9,133 bases of DNA from Legionellaceae bacterium (GCA_947504795.1 CANNJG010000067.1:1-9133), one strand, 5' to 3'; positions 1 through 7,480 are shown, numbered from the stretch's first letter. Made by a program: numbers and translations. Notes: generated from the letters alone by a model not told the origin.

Positions 1-303
1 CACTATCCACAGCAACATCGATCCTTCATGGCCGCCCCAAACAGCACATAATTTATAAAACCAAGGCAAAGCGATACTCGAATTGGCTAAGACATACACG
101 ACGCTAAAATCATCTTTTAAAAAACATATCGATAAGCAGCCATAAGCAATTGCGACACACGCACTTTGTGCCACCACGTATGTGTCGGCAACCTCCAGCC
201 ACTTAGGTTTCTGCAACCAAAATCCTAAGGTAGGCACACAGGCCAACAATAAAGCAAAAATTAATGCCCAACACAGCGCATAGACACCCAACTCAGCAAT
301 CAT
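1..303 (-). CDS. ccmF: CcmF, heme lyase of cytochrome c maturation (partial, C-terminus beyond window)
   Basis: Only the first 101 codons are present; the gene runs off the left edge. CcmF is the inner-membrane heme lyase that takes heme from holo-CcmE and, with CcmH/CcmI, attaches it to CXXCH motifs of apocytochromes in the periplasm. The start MIAELG resembles the MIPELG start of E. coli CcmF. A first membrane segment spans about residues 6-30 and a second about 42-62. The conserved block WGGHEGSMLLW lies at residues 89-99 and matches the WGAHEGSLLLW block of the family. The WWD domain and heme-ligand histidines would lie outside the window. The ATG overlaps the ccmE stop in an ATGA, which fixes the start and implies translational coupling. 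Assignment is secure despite truncation. Confidence 0.95.
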   Translation of the reverse strand, partial: MIAELGVYALCWALIFALLLACVPTLGFWLQKPKWLEVADTYVVAQSACVAIAYGCLSICFLKDDFSVVYVLANSSIALPWFYKLCAVWGGHEGSMLLWIV

Positions 304-740
304 GTTGTCCTCTCTAATACGGGTTGTCTTATGGCATTTCTCACTTCAGGCGGCATATAATTTTCATCATGTTTGGCTAATACTTGAGAGGCTTTAACCT
401 GCGTTGTATCCAGCAACTCGCCTTGTACCACCACGCCTTGCCCTTCTCGAAACAAATCAGGTAACACGCCGGTATACCTGACATCAACGATATGGGTATA
501 GTCCGTCACCTGAAAATCTACCTGCAATCCGGCCTTGGCATGGACAATCGAGTGCTTAACCACCACACCGCCAACACGAATAGGGTGATGCATGGGCGCT
601 TTCCCGGCTAGAATTTGCGAAGGCGTATAAAACAAACTGATATTTTGCCGTAAAGCGTATAACATCAAGCCAGAGGCTAATCCCCCTAACCCTAACCACC
701 ATCCAATCATTTGTAATTTTCTGAGGCGTATCGGGTGCAT
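300..740 (-). CDS. ccmE: CcmE, periplasmic heme chaperone
   Basis: CcmE is a membrane-anchored periplasmic chaperone that binds heme covalently through a histidine and carries it from CcmC to CcmF. From the ATG at 740 the protein has 146 residues, near the usual length. A short basic N-terminus is followed by one membrane anchor at about residues 11-30. The OB-fold core contains YALRQNISLFYTP (28-40), LPDLFREGQGVVVQGE (93-108) and the heme site LAKHDENYMPP (121-131). H124 is the expected heme-attachment residue and Y128 the conserved tyrosine. An in-frame GTG two codons upstream (746) overlaps the ccmD stop as GTGA; I prefer the ATG because the family usually begins MxPxRxxRL, but the GTG is a real alternative. 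The stop overlaps the ccmF start. Confidence 0.95.
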   Translation of the reverse strand: MHPIRLRKLQMIGWWLGLGGLASGLMLYALRQNISLFYTPSQILAGKAPMHHPIRVGGVVVKHSIVHAKAGLQVDFQVTDYTHIVDVRYTGVLPDLFREGQGVVVQGELLDTTQVKASQVLAKHDENYMPPEVRNAIRQPVLERTT

Positions 741-742
741 AC

Positions 743-895
743 TCACTGTTGTTTCAACCCTTGTTTTAACTGGTTATGTACGTTGCATGAACGCCATCGT
801 GCGCGCCAAACATTTCCCACCATTACGATACCTGCCAAACCATATGCAGGCCAAATATAGACGGCATAACCATGCATCCCCAACCAACTGGTCAT
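743..895 (-). CDS. ccmD: CcmD, small heme exporter subunit
   Basis: CcmD is a small membrane protein that associates with CcmABC and is needed to release holo-CcmE from CcmC. The 50-residue product has a single hydrophobic segment at about residues 9-28, including GYAVYIWPAYGLAG, which fits the aromatic-rich family pattern. A basic, polar tail follows (RARWR at about 32-36, then Gln/Lys-rich). The start at 895 is chosen because its ATG overlaps the ccmC TGA (ATGA) and leaves the usual few residues before the membrane helix; an upstream in-frame start near 931 would lie well inside ccmC. Sequence conservation in this family is low, so the call leans on size, topology and position between ccmC and ccmE. 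Confidence 0.9.
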   Translation of the reverse strand: MTSWLGMHGYAVYIWPAYGLAGIVMVGNVWRARWRSCNVHNQLKQGLKQQ

Positions 896-1638
896 AGTGG
901 ATGCCTCAACGCCACCAGATTTTTCACCCAACTTTGTTGATGTTCACGCCATAAAATTTCGCTTCTGGTTTTATACATAATCATCCATATCGCGTATAAA
1001 CCAACGCCCAAAAGCATGATCCATAATGGGTAGGCCATGCTGGCATGAATTTTGGATTTGGCTAAAATAGATAGCGTGGCGCCCTGATGGAGCGAAGACC
1101 ACCAATACACCGAATAATGGATGATAGGTAAGTCCACGAGTCCCACCAAGGTTAAAATTGCAGCCATACGTTCCGCTTTATCTCGATGCGTGTAAGCATA
1201 ACCCACGGCTAAAATACCACTGTATAAAAATAACAAAATCAATTCCGAGGTTAACCGCGCATCCCACACCCACCACGTTCCCCACATCGGTTTACCCCAA
1301 AAACTGCCGGTAATGAGTGCTAATAACGTTAACCAAGCACCTATTTGCGCCGCCATGAGTAATGCAATCCCTGCTAATTTAACCCGCCATACCAACAAGG
1401 CCAGCGCCAATAGTCCCATACTTGCATAAATCGACAAGGACCACAGGGCACAAGGCACGTGAATATAAATCAACCGAAAGGCATCGCCTTGCTGATAATC
1501 AGACGGCGCCCAAACCAAACCCCACACTAGCCCCAAACTCAACAAAAATGATATGAGCCATGCTAATCGGCCATGCCAACGTTGCGTGAATTCGTAAAAT
1601 AGTTTCGGTGAAGCCATGGGGTACCACAGTTTCCACAT
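892..1638 (-). CDS. ccmC: CcmC, heme handling protein of cytochrome c maturation
   Basis: CcmC is a polytopic inner-membrane protein of the heme handling protein family that loads heme onto CcmE. The 248-residue product shows six hydrophobic segments. The tryptophan-rich WWD motif WGTWWVWDARLTSEL lies at residues 119-133. The two histidines expected to ligate heme axially are H60 (IYIHVP) and H184 (WWSSLHQG), at the same positions as in E. coli CcmC. The start MWKLWYPMA resembles E. coli MWKTLHQLA, so the ATG at 1638 is preferred over the internal Met8. The gene ends in an ATGA overlap with ccmD. Unlike the tight junctions downstream, 227 bases separate it from ccmB, so it may have its own promoter or depend on readthrough. 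Confidence 0.97.
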   Translation of the reverse strand: MWKLWYPMASPKLFYEFTQRWHGRLAWLISFLLSLGLVWGLVWAPSDYQQGDAFRLIYIHVPCALWSLSIYASMGLLALALLVWRVKLAGIALLMAAQIGAWLTLLALITGSFWGKPMWGTWWVWDARLTSELILLFLYSGILAVGYAYTHRDKAERMAAILTLVGLVDLPIIHYSVYWWSSLHQGATLSILAKSKIHASMAYPLWIMLLGVGLYAIWMIMYKTRSEILWREHQQSWVKNLVALRHPL

Positions 1639-1865
1639 ATAAAACCATCAAGATAAATAAAGATGCGGAAGTTTACCATGCCTTCTGCTGTAAATGGACC
1701 TAAATCATAAGAATTTTTGCAAGTAGTCAGCCGGTGAAAAAAACTATGGTTACCTAACTGCTTGCGACGATCACTGTTTATTTACGCTTATCCCTTACCT
1801 TTCAAAAGAGCATATTCTGAACAAGGCACATTAAGAAACCCTTAAATTGTTGGGATTTAGATCAC
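1639..1865. other. Long ccmB-ccmC spacer without a gene
   Basis: This 227-base spacer interrupts an otherwise tight ccm cluster. All frames are broken by frequent stops, and I see no tRNA-like arms, no strong hairpin and no repeat. It is AT-rich. A seven-base A-run at 1737-1743 reads as a T-run on the coding strand but has no convincing GC-rich stem upstream. It most plausibly serves as an untranslated leader or promoter region for ccmCDEF, or is debris of a lost segment. Confidence 0.5.
1777..1805 (-). promoter_or_regulatory. Possible weak sigma70 promoter for ccmCDEF
   Basis: On the minus strand TTGAAA (1805-1800) is followed after 17 bases by AATAAA (1782-1777), five and four matches to the -35 and -10 consensus. 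It lies about 140 bases upstream of the ccmC start, inside the unusual ccmB-ccmC spacer. In AT-rich DNA such matches arise easily by chance, so this is only a candidate. Confidence 0.2.
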
Positions 1866-2540
1866 TCATCCGTTCTCACGGAGGGCCGCTGTCATGGCAA
1901 AAGGCACACCTGCTATCGCAAGGCACGATAAAGCACTCAAACACGCTAAATAACCCTTCACCACCAGCCCGTCCATTGCAGCATTGAGGGTTGCTGATCC
2001 GAGGATCATGATGGGCACAGTGAGTGGTAAGACAATTAATCCCATAAGCACACCTTTTTGTTGTAGCGTGGTGCTAAACGCGGCAGCCATTGCACAGAGT
2101 AACATGACGGTAGGCGTGCCACACACCAAGCTCGCTATCACAATCCCTGTTTCATGCAAGGTCAGTCCGTACAAAAATGCAAGCACGGGACTCAACACTA
2201 ACATGGGGATAAGGATTAATCCCCAATGCACCGCAACTTTTGCAATGACGAGGGGCGTAAGAGGATAACCACAGACAAGCCATTGCTCTATAATACCGTC
2301 TTCATAATCCGCTTGTAATAAACGCTCTACAGATAAAAGTATCGAAAATAGTACGGCAATCCATATAACACTCGGCGCCAAAATCCGAAGTAGCGTGGGA
2401 TCCGCAGGGAGGGTTAATGGAAAAAAACTGATGATAAATAGAAAAAAAAGTATCGCATTGAACCAAGATTTTTTTTGGCGACTATGCAGCGTATAGTCAC
2501 GCCGAGATTGGCGACGTATCAAGTCCATTAAGCTTAACAT
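1866..2540 (-). CDS. ccmB: CcmB, membrane subunit of the CcmAB heme-release transporter
   Basis: CcmB is the integral-membrane partner of the ATPase CcmA; CcmAB with CcmC and CcmD drives release of holo-CcmE. The 224-residue product has a basic amphipathic N-terminus and six hydrophobic segments at about residues 27-44, 50-72, 94-122, 132-155, 163-187 and 195-218. FFPLTL near 39-44 and LAPSVIWIAVLFS near 54-66 match the E. coli pattern FPLSIG...IAPGIIWVAALLS, and GTPTVMLL and VLPLTVPIMI are further family blocks. The ATG at 2540 overlaps the ccmA stop by seven bases; Met5 (2528) is an alternative that would give a start more like E. coli. No ribosome site clearly separates them. The normal C-terminus ends in ALRENG, so the gene is intact. 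Confidence 0.95.
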   Translation of the reverse strand: MLSLMDLIRRQSRRDYTLHSRQKKSWFNAILFFLFIISFFPLTLPADPTLLRILAPSVIWIAVLFSILLSVERLLQADYEDGIIEQWLVCGYPLTPLVIAKVAVHWGLILIPMLVLSPVLAFLYGLTLHETGIVIASLVCGTPTVMLLCAMAAAFSTTLQQKGVLMGLIVLPLTVPIMILGSATLNAAMDGLVVKGYLACLSALSCLAIAGVPFAMTAALRENG

Positions 2541-3163
2541 AGTGGATAAACCTGCTGATGCGCTTCGAGTTCAGGTAACGGTTGATGAGACGCGTACACG
2601 ACCTGTCCTCCAGCGGTTAAATGCGTTTGCAACCATCGTGAGAGTAAGGCCTTGCCAGCCGTATCGAGTGCGACCAAGGGCTCGTCTAATAACCATACCT
2701 GCGTTGCAGACAAACGCAACCGCAATAATCCAACCCGTCGCTTCTGACCTGCGGAAAGTAACGAACACGGTGAATATCTCAAGGCCCATAGACCGGTCTC
2801 ATGGAGTAACCCGTCCAGATTGTCGCGATGTTCAGAACGCTTTAAATCATATAGACAATTTTCAAAGACGGTTAAACCAGGCGTAATGCCCGTTTTATGA
2901 CCCACATAACATAAATGTTGTTGATAGCGCGCGCGCTGCAATTGAATGTCTTCGCCATCATAACGAATAACACCTGAGGTTGGACGGAGCATCCCTGCTA
3001 AACAACTTAATAAAGTTGTTTTACCGGCGCCATTCGCCCCTTGAATATACAATATACTCCCTTCCGGTAATTGCCAAGACACGTTCTGAAATATCGTTGC
3101 ATCTGTGGTAAAGGGCATAACTTGAGTCGAATAACTAAAACCAAGCTCGGCAACGTCTAGCAT
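2534..3163 (-). CDS. ccmA: CcmA, ATP-binding subunit of the CcmAB heme-release transporter
   Basis: CcmA is the cytoplasmic ABC ATPase whose hydrolysis releases heme-loaded CcmE from the CcmABCD complex. The 209-residue product is of normal length and has the full nucleotide-binding set: Walker A GANGAGKTT (42-50), Q-loop region with VGHKTGI (87-93), signature LSAGQKRRVGL (136-146), Walker B WLLDEP (157-162) and the switch histidine H193 in ASHQPL. The order and spacing match E. coli CcmA rather than a general ABC ATPase, and the adjacent ccmB confirms it. The start is 28 bases downstream of the kdsA stop with no strong Shine-Dalgarno sequence, but no other start fits the family N-terminus. 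The stop overlaps the ccmB start. Confidence 0.95.
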   Translation of the reverse strand: MLDVAELGFSYSTQVMPFTTDATIFQNVSWQLPEGSILYIQGANGAGKTTLLSCLAGMLRPTSGVIRYDGEDIQLQRARYQQHLCYVGHKTGITPGLTVFENCLYDLKRSEHRDNLDGLLHETGLWALRYSPCSLLSAGQKRRVGLLRLRLSATQVWLLDEPLVALDTAGKALLSRWLQTHLTAGGQVVYASHQPLPELEAHQQVYPLC

Positions 3164-3191
3164 TTTAAGTGAGTGCGCGCGTAGTTAGCAT

Positions 3192-4049
3192 TTACACATC
3201 CACTTCAGTTGTTTCAGGTTGAGACGAATACTGATGCGAACGTCTCTTAAAAACAACATCTAATTCCAAAAGATGCTCGAGTAAATCGCGCATCTTTGCC
3301 AAGGGCCAACTGTTGGGACCATCACTTAGCGCTTTATCCGGGTTCGGATGTGTTTCCATAAAGAGTCCTGCAATACCCACGGCAACAGCAGCTCTAGCCA
3401 ACACCGGCACCATTTCACGTTGCCCACCAGAAGTCGTCCCCTGCCCTCCGGGTAATTGTACCGAATGCGTCGCATCATACACCACAGGGCAGCCTGTTTC
3501 CTGAAGTATTTTTAAAGAGCGCATGTCTGAAACAAGGTTGTTATATCCAAAACTGACACCGCGTTCACAGACCATAATCTGATTGTTGCCTGTCGACTTT
3601 GCTTTATCGACGACATGCTGCATATCCCATGGCGCTAAGAACTGTCCTTTTTTAATATTCACCGGTTTGGATAGCGCGCACACTTGACGAATAAAATTGG
3701 TTTGCCGACATAAAAATGCGGGGGTTTGTAACACATCCACGACAGACGCCACTTCCATTAAAGGGGTATCTTCATGGACATCCGTTAAAACTGGAACATT
3801 AATTTGGGTTTTGACCTTCTCCAAGATCATCAACCCTTGTTCAAATCCGGGCCCACGATAACTCGAAGCGGAGGATCGATTCGCTTTATCAAAAGAAGAT
3901 TTATAAATAAAAGGAAGGGATAACGCCTGGCAAATTTCTTTTAAATACCCGGCGGTTTCTATAGCCAAGGCTTCACTTTCAATCACACAAGGACCCGCTA
4001 TTAAAAACAAGGGCTGGTTCAACCCTATTTCAAATCCACACAGTTTCAT
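3192..4049 (-). CDS. kdsA: 3-deoxy-D-manno-octulosonate 8-phosphate synthase (KdsA), metal-dependent class
   Basis: KdsA condenses phosphoenolpyruvate with arabinose 5-phosphate to Kdo-8-phosphate in the cytoplasm, the first committed step to Kdo of LPS. The 285-residue TIM-barrel protein carries KSSFDKANRSS (50-60), LTDVHE (88-93), CRQTN (114-118), NIKKGQFLAPWD (131-142), DATHSVQLPGG (192-202) and METHPNPDKALSDGP (231-245). The ligands of the metal-dependent class, defined by the Aquifex enzyme, are all present: C21 in AGPCVIES, H195, E232 and D243. E. coli KdsA has Asn at the Cys position and needs no metal. The ATG at 4049 overlaps the pyrG stop (ATGA) and follows a good ribosome site, AAGGTGA. 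A longer in-frame start inside pyrG would add 42 unrelated residues and is rejected. The C-terminal tail after about 270 is polar. Confidence 0.97.
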   Translation of the reverse strand: MKLCGFEIGLNQPLFLIAGPCVIESEALAIETAGYLKEICQALSLPFIYKSSFDKANRSSASSYRGPGFEQGLMILEKVKTQINVPVLTDVHEDTPLMEVASVVDVLQTPAFLCRQTNFIRQVCALSKPVNIKKGQFLAPWDMQHVVDKAKSTGNNQIMVCERGVSFGYNNLVSDMRSLKILQETGCPVVYDATHSVQLPGGQGTTSGGQREMVPVLARAAVAVGIAGLFMETHPNPDKALSDGPNSWPLAKMRDLLEHLLELDVVFKRRSHQYSSQPETTEVDV

Positions 4050-5692
4050 TGACTCACCTTTTCTAGTTGAGATTGATGATGGACCCGCGCTGCCAACACA
4101 AACGCTAAAAATAAAGGATGTGCGTCGCGTGGAGACGAGGTGAATTCGGGGTGAAATTGACAAGCGAGAAACCACGGATGGGTAGGTAACTCAATCATTT
4201 CAACCAATGCACCATCTACTGAATGGCCTGATACAACCATACCATGCTCCACCAACGCACTCACATAATGTTGATTCACTTCATAACGATGTCGATGGCG
4301 CTCTAAAATAGTGGATTTACCATAGACTTGAAAGGCCAAAGAATTCGGAGAAAGCTTACATACTTGCGCCCCCAAACGCATGGTGCCCCCTTTGTCTGTA
4401 TGTTCATCGCGATGTTCTGTGCGACCATCTTTATCTTGCCATTCGCTAATGATGCCTATAACCGGATGAGACGTATCGCTATTAAACTCGGTAGAATTAG
4501 CCCCAATTAGCCCGACAACATGCCTTGCAAACTCGATAATTGCGGTTTGCATACCCAAACAAATCCCTAAAAATGGGACATTATGTTCGCGTGCAAATTG
4601 AATAGCTTTGATTTTTCCTTCAACTCCACGCTCCCCAAAACCGCCAGGAACTAAAATAGCATCAACAGTCAATAACTTTGCAATCCCCTTTTGATCAATA
4701 ATATCAGCATCGATGTATACAATGTCCACTTGCGTTTGTGAATGAATTCCCGCATGCGTTAACGATTCGTTAATGGATTTGTAGGCATCGCTCAGTTCTA
4801 TATATTTACCGACAATACCGATACGCACCGTCATCGTTTTAATCGCTTGATCCGCGACTACTTTTTGCCATTCAGACAAATCAGCAGGCGGTGCGCTGAT
4901 CTCCAACTTACGGACCACGATATCATCCACATGCTGTTCGTTGAGAATCATGGGAATTTGATAAATACTTTTCGCATCTTGCAATGAAATCACGCCTTCT
5001 TTTTCAACATTGGTAAACATGGCGATTTTGATACGATCATGCGCAGATAAAGGCTGTTCAGAGCGACAAATTAAAATATCAGGTTGAATCCCAATGGATC
5101 GTAACTCTTTAACCGAATGCTGCGTCGGTTTGGTTTTGATTTCACCGGCGGTCGCAATATACGGCACTAGGGTTAAATGAATAAACAATGTGTGTGAGAC
5201 ACCTAATTCAATACGCATCTGACGAATGGCTTCTAAGAATGGCAACGATTCAATATCACCAACCGTTCCGCCAATTTCAACCAAAGCGACATCATAATCA
5301 TCCGCGCCCAATTTGATGCAGCGCTTGATCTCATTGGTAATGTGTGGAATGACCTGCACTGTATTACCCAAAAAATCGCCACGACGTTCCTTTTTTATCA
5401 CATTTTCATAAATCTTACCCGTGGTAAAATTATTCATTTGCGTCATAGTCGAACGTGTAAAGCGTTCATAATGCCCCAAGTCCAGATCCGTCTCTGCACC
5501 ATCGGCCGTCACATAGACTTCACCATGTTGCACAGGGCTCATCGTACCTGGATCGACATTGATATAGGGATCGAGTTTGACGAGTGTTACCCGTAGCTTC
5601 CGCGCCTCTAAAATAGCCGCCAAAGAAGCCGCAGCAATACCTTTACCTAAGGAAGAAACCACACCACCGGTAATGAAAATAAATTTAGTCAT
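4046..5692 (-). CDS. pyrG: CTP synthase (glutamine-hydrolysing)
   Basis: PyrG converts UTP to CTP using ATP and ammonia from glutamine. The 548-residue protein is full length. The N-terminal amidoligase domain (about 1-265) begins MTKFIFITGGVVSSLGKG with the P-loop, followed by KLDPYINVDPGTM (39-51), QHGEVYV (55-61) and VEIGGTVGDIES (138-149). The C-terminal class I glutamine amidotransferase domain (about 290-540) has nucleophile C378 in GICLGMQ and the partners H514 and E516 in FHPEFTSSP. The ATG at 5692 is chosen because it starts the universal MTKFIF sequence; in-frame codons up to 5734 overlap the end of ribH. It lies 14 bases after the ribH stop, and its own stop overlaps the kdsA start. 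CTP is the activator of Kdo, giving pyrG and kdsA a shared role. All key residues are present. Confidence 0.98.
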   Translation of the reverse strand: MTKFIFITGGVVSSLGKGIAAASLAAILEARKLRVTLVKLDPYINVDPGTMSPVQHGEVYVTADGAETDLDLGHYERFTRSTMTQMNNFTTGKIYENVIKKERRGDFLGNTVQVIPHITNEIKRCIKLGADDYDVALVEIGGTVGDIESLPFLEAIRQMRIELGVSHTLFIHLTLVPYIATAGEIKTKPTQHSVKELRSIGIQPDILICRSEQPLSAHDRIKIAMFTNVEKEGVISLQDAKSIYQIPMILNEQHVDDIVVRKLEISAPPADLSEWQKVVADQAIKTMTVRIGIVGKYIELSDAYKSINESLTHAGIHSQTQVDIVYIDADIIDQKGIAKLLTVDAILVPGGFGERGVEGKIKAIQFAREHNVPFLGICLGMQTAIIEFARHVVGLIGANSTEFNSDTSHPVIGIISEWQDKDGRTEHRDEHTDKGGTMRLGAQVCKLSPNSLAFQVYGKSTILERHRHRYEVNQHYVSALVEHGMVVSGHSVDGALVEMIELPTHPWFLACQFHPEFTSSPRDAHPLFLAFVLAARVHHQSQLEKVSQ

Positions 5693-5706
5693 CTCAACAC
5701 CATTGT

Positions 5707-6147
5707 TTACGCTATCGTTTGTAAAATCTGACACATCGCCAACGCTGCATCGGCAGCATCGATGCCTTTATGGCCATGGTTCCCGCCAAGACGATCCCAG
5801 GCTTGCGCTTCGTTATCTGTGGTTAAAACGCCAAAAATAACCGGTATATCATGCGTTAACGCTACTTGCTGACACCCGTAACTCGCCTGTTGACATACGT
5901 AATCGTAATGTGTGGTTTCGCCACGAATCACAGCACCCAATGCAATAATAGCATCATAGCTTTGGGTTTTAGCGAGGCGTTGCGCGACCAATGGGATTTC
6001 CACAGCACCAGGAACCGTGAGCACGCGGAGTTTATCTTGGTTCACACCCTGTGCAAGGAGTTGATGAACAGCCCCTTCGCACAAGGCATCCGTGATACTT
6101 TGATTAAACTGAGAGACAACTATTGCTATATTTAGTTTATGGTTCAC
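5707..6147 (-). CDS. ribH: 6,7-dimethyl-8-ribityllumazine synthase (RibH)
   Basis: RibH condenses 5-amino-6-ribitylaminouracil (from the RibA/RibD branch) with 3,4-dihydroxy-2-butanone 4-phosphate (from RibB) to the lumazine precursor of riboflavin. The 146-residue product is of family length. Motifs in order are FN (14-15) at the substrate pocket, VPGAVEIPL (45-53), GAVIRGETTHYDYV (71-84) with the substrate-binding Gly-Glu-Thr and the catalytic-region His, PVIFGVLTTD (102-111), and the basic GNHGHKGIDAA segment (121-131). The start is GTG at 6147, overlapping the ribBA stop as GTGA; there is no nearby ATG that keeps the N-terminal strand, so GTG is well supported. nusB, which often follows ribH, is absent; pyrG comes next instead. 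Confidence 0.97.
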   Translation of the reverse strand: MNHKLNIAIVVSQFNQSITDALCEGAVHQLLAQGVNQDKLRVLTVPGAVEIPLVAQRLAKTQSYDAIIALGAVIRGETTHYDYVCQQASYGCQQVALTHDIPVIFGVLTTDNEAQAWDRLGGNHGHKGIDAADAALAMCQILQTIA

Positions 6148-7367
6148 AGTTTGCCCCTCTCTTGGACATTGAGGTAATGACCCAATTTATCCTGTTTTGT
6201 CTTTAAATACGTTGCATTTTCATCATTAGGCGGGACTAAGACAGCAATGCGCTCTTCGACCGTAATACCATATGCTTCTATGGCAGAGATTTTAAAGGGG
6301 TTATTGGTCAACAAACGAACCGACGTAATACCCAAATCTTTTAAAATCTGATAAGCAACCGCATAACTGCGATTGTCGACAGGCAATCCTAGGTGTTGAT
6401 TGGCTTCCACAGTGTCATATCCTTCATCTTGTAAAGAATACGCTTTGACTTTATTCGCTAATCCCACACCACGGCCTTCTTGGCGCAAATAAATTAACAC
6501 ACCACCCTCGGCACCGATTAAAGCGAGTGATTGCTCCAATTGCCTTCCACAATCACACCTACGAGAGTGAAACACATCACCCGTAATACATTCGGAATGA
6601 ATCCGAACTAACGTTGATTTTTGAGCTTGGGCAGGCTCTTTAAGCAATGCAAAATGTTCATGATGGTCCAATTGATTGTCATAGAGCTTCATTACAAATT
6701 CACCATGACTCTCTAGGGGTAATCGCGTAGTGGCTAACACAGAGACAAGTTTCTCGTGTTGAATACGATATTCGATTAAATCTTGAATATAAACGAGCAG
6801 AATATTGTGTTTTATTGCAAATGCGATAAGTTCGTCACGACGACTCATGGTCCCGTCATCATTGATAATTTCACAAATGACAGCAGCAGGTGTTAAACCC
6901 GCTAATTTCATTAAATCTACCGATCCTTCCGTTTGCCCCCCTCGCTCCAACACCCCATTCGGTTTAGCGCGTAATGGAAAGACATGCCCAGGAGAAATAA
7001 CATCTCTGGGACTACTGTTTGGATCAATCGCTACGCGAATCGTTTCAGCACGATCCCGAGCAGAAATCCCGGTTGTGACCCCTGTTGCTGCTTCAATCGA
7101 CACCGTAAACGCCGTGCCAAATGGGGAGCGATTAGATAACGTCATTAAGGGCAGGCCTAATCGATCAATCAGCGCTTCTGTCATCGGCAAACAGATTAAT
7201 CCACGCCCATGACACGCCATAAAATTGATATGCTCAGGCGTCGCATGCTGAGCCGATATCACCAAGTCCCCTTCATTTTCGCGGTCTTCATTATCAACCA
7301 GAATCACCATCTGACCTGATTGAATAGCCCGAATTGCCGTTTCTATGGAACTAAATGGAGTCTTCAT
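6144..7367 (-). CDS. ribBA: RibBA: DHBP synthase / GTP cyclohydrolase II
   Basis: This two-domain enzyme supplies both branches of riboflavin synthesis. The N-terminal half (about 1-203) is 3,4-dihydroxy-2-butanone 4-phosphate synthase with DNEDRENEGD (25-34; E30 is the expected metal ligand), TGFTV-like TAFTV (85-89), GVTTGIS (96-102) and PGHVFPLRA (126-134). The next block reads RGGQTEGSVDL (142-152), so Q145 stands where E. coli RibB has metal-binding H153. The C-terminal half (about 205-407) is GTP cyclohydrolase II: zinc cysteines C260, C271 and C273 in SECITGDVFHSRRCDCG, catalytic-region YLRQEGRGVGLANK (293-306), EANQHLG (321-327) and LLTNNPFK (352-359). The ATG at 7367 has AGG eight bases upstream; an in-frame TTG at 7385 is less likely. 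The stop overlaps ribH. The 407-residue length is normal. Confidence 0.95.
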   Translation of the reverse strand: MKTPFSSIETAIRAIQSGQMVILVDNEDRENEGDLVISAQHATPEHINFMACHGRGLICLPMTEALIDRLGLPLMTLSNRSPFGTAFTVSIEAATGVTTGISARDRAETIRVAIDPNSSPRDVISPGHVFPLRAKPNGVLERGGQTEGSVDLMKLAGLTPAAVICEIINDDGTMSRRDELIAFAIKHNILLVYIQDLIEYRIQHEKLVSVLATTRLPLESHGEFVMKLYDNQLDHHEHFALLKEPAQAQKSTLVRIHSECITGDVFHSRRCDCGRQLEQSLALIGAEGGVLIYLRQEGRGVGLANKVKAYSLQDEGYDTVEANQHLGLPVDNRSYAVAYQILKDLGITSVRLLTNNPFKISAIEAYGITVEERIAVLVPPNDENATYLKTKQDKLGHYLNVQERGKL

Positions 7368-7381
7368 ACGTATAACCTGTG

Positions 7382-7480
7382 TCAAAATTCGCGTTTAATA
7401 ACATGTTCTTCACTCTGTGCTATCTTTTGCAAAGGCAAGAGGATATCACAATCAATCGTACTATTACCATTCAAGCGTTA
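7382..7480 (-). pseudogene. Possible C-terminal remnant of riboflavin synthase (ribE)
   Basis: In proteobacterial riboflavin clusters ribE commonly lies between ribD and ribBA, but here only a spacer remains. One minus-strand frame is open from just after a TAA at 7480-7478 to a TGA at 7384-7382, overlapping the end of ribD in another frame. It includes STIDCDILLPLQKIAQ. The segment TIDCDIL resembles the NIExDIL pattern near the C-terminus of riboflavin synthase, and it sits where that C-terminus would be expected, just before ribBA. The match is short, there is no proper start, and chance is a serious alternative; it could also be untranslated leader. I do not claim a functional product. Confidence 0.22.

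Noticed and set aside
1737..1743. T-run on the minus strand suggesting a terminator after ccmB
   Set aside because: No GC-rich inverted repeat lies immediately upstream on the minus strand; nearby GGTAACC is too short to form a stem with a loop.
1984..2268. Plus-strand open frame opposite ccmB
   Set aside because: It is antisense to the membrane segments of an intact ccmB and has no independent support.
4050..4175. A 42-residue N-terminal extension of KdsA
   Set aside because: It lies inside the pyrG coding region in another frame, is not part of the KdsA family, and the ATG at 4049 has a good ribosome site.
6805..7212. Long plus-strand open frame opposite ribBA
   Set aside because: It is antisense to the highly conserved DHBP synthase domain, and its translation matches no family I recognise.
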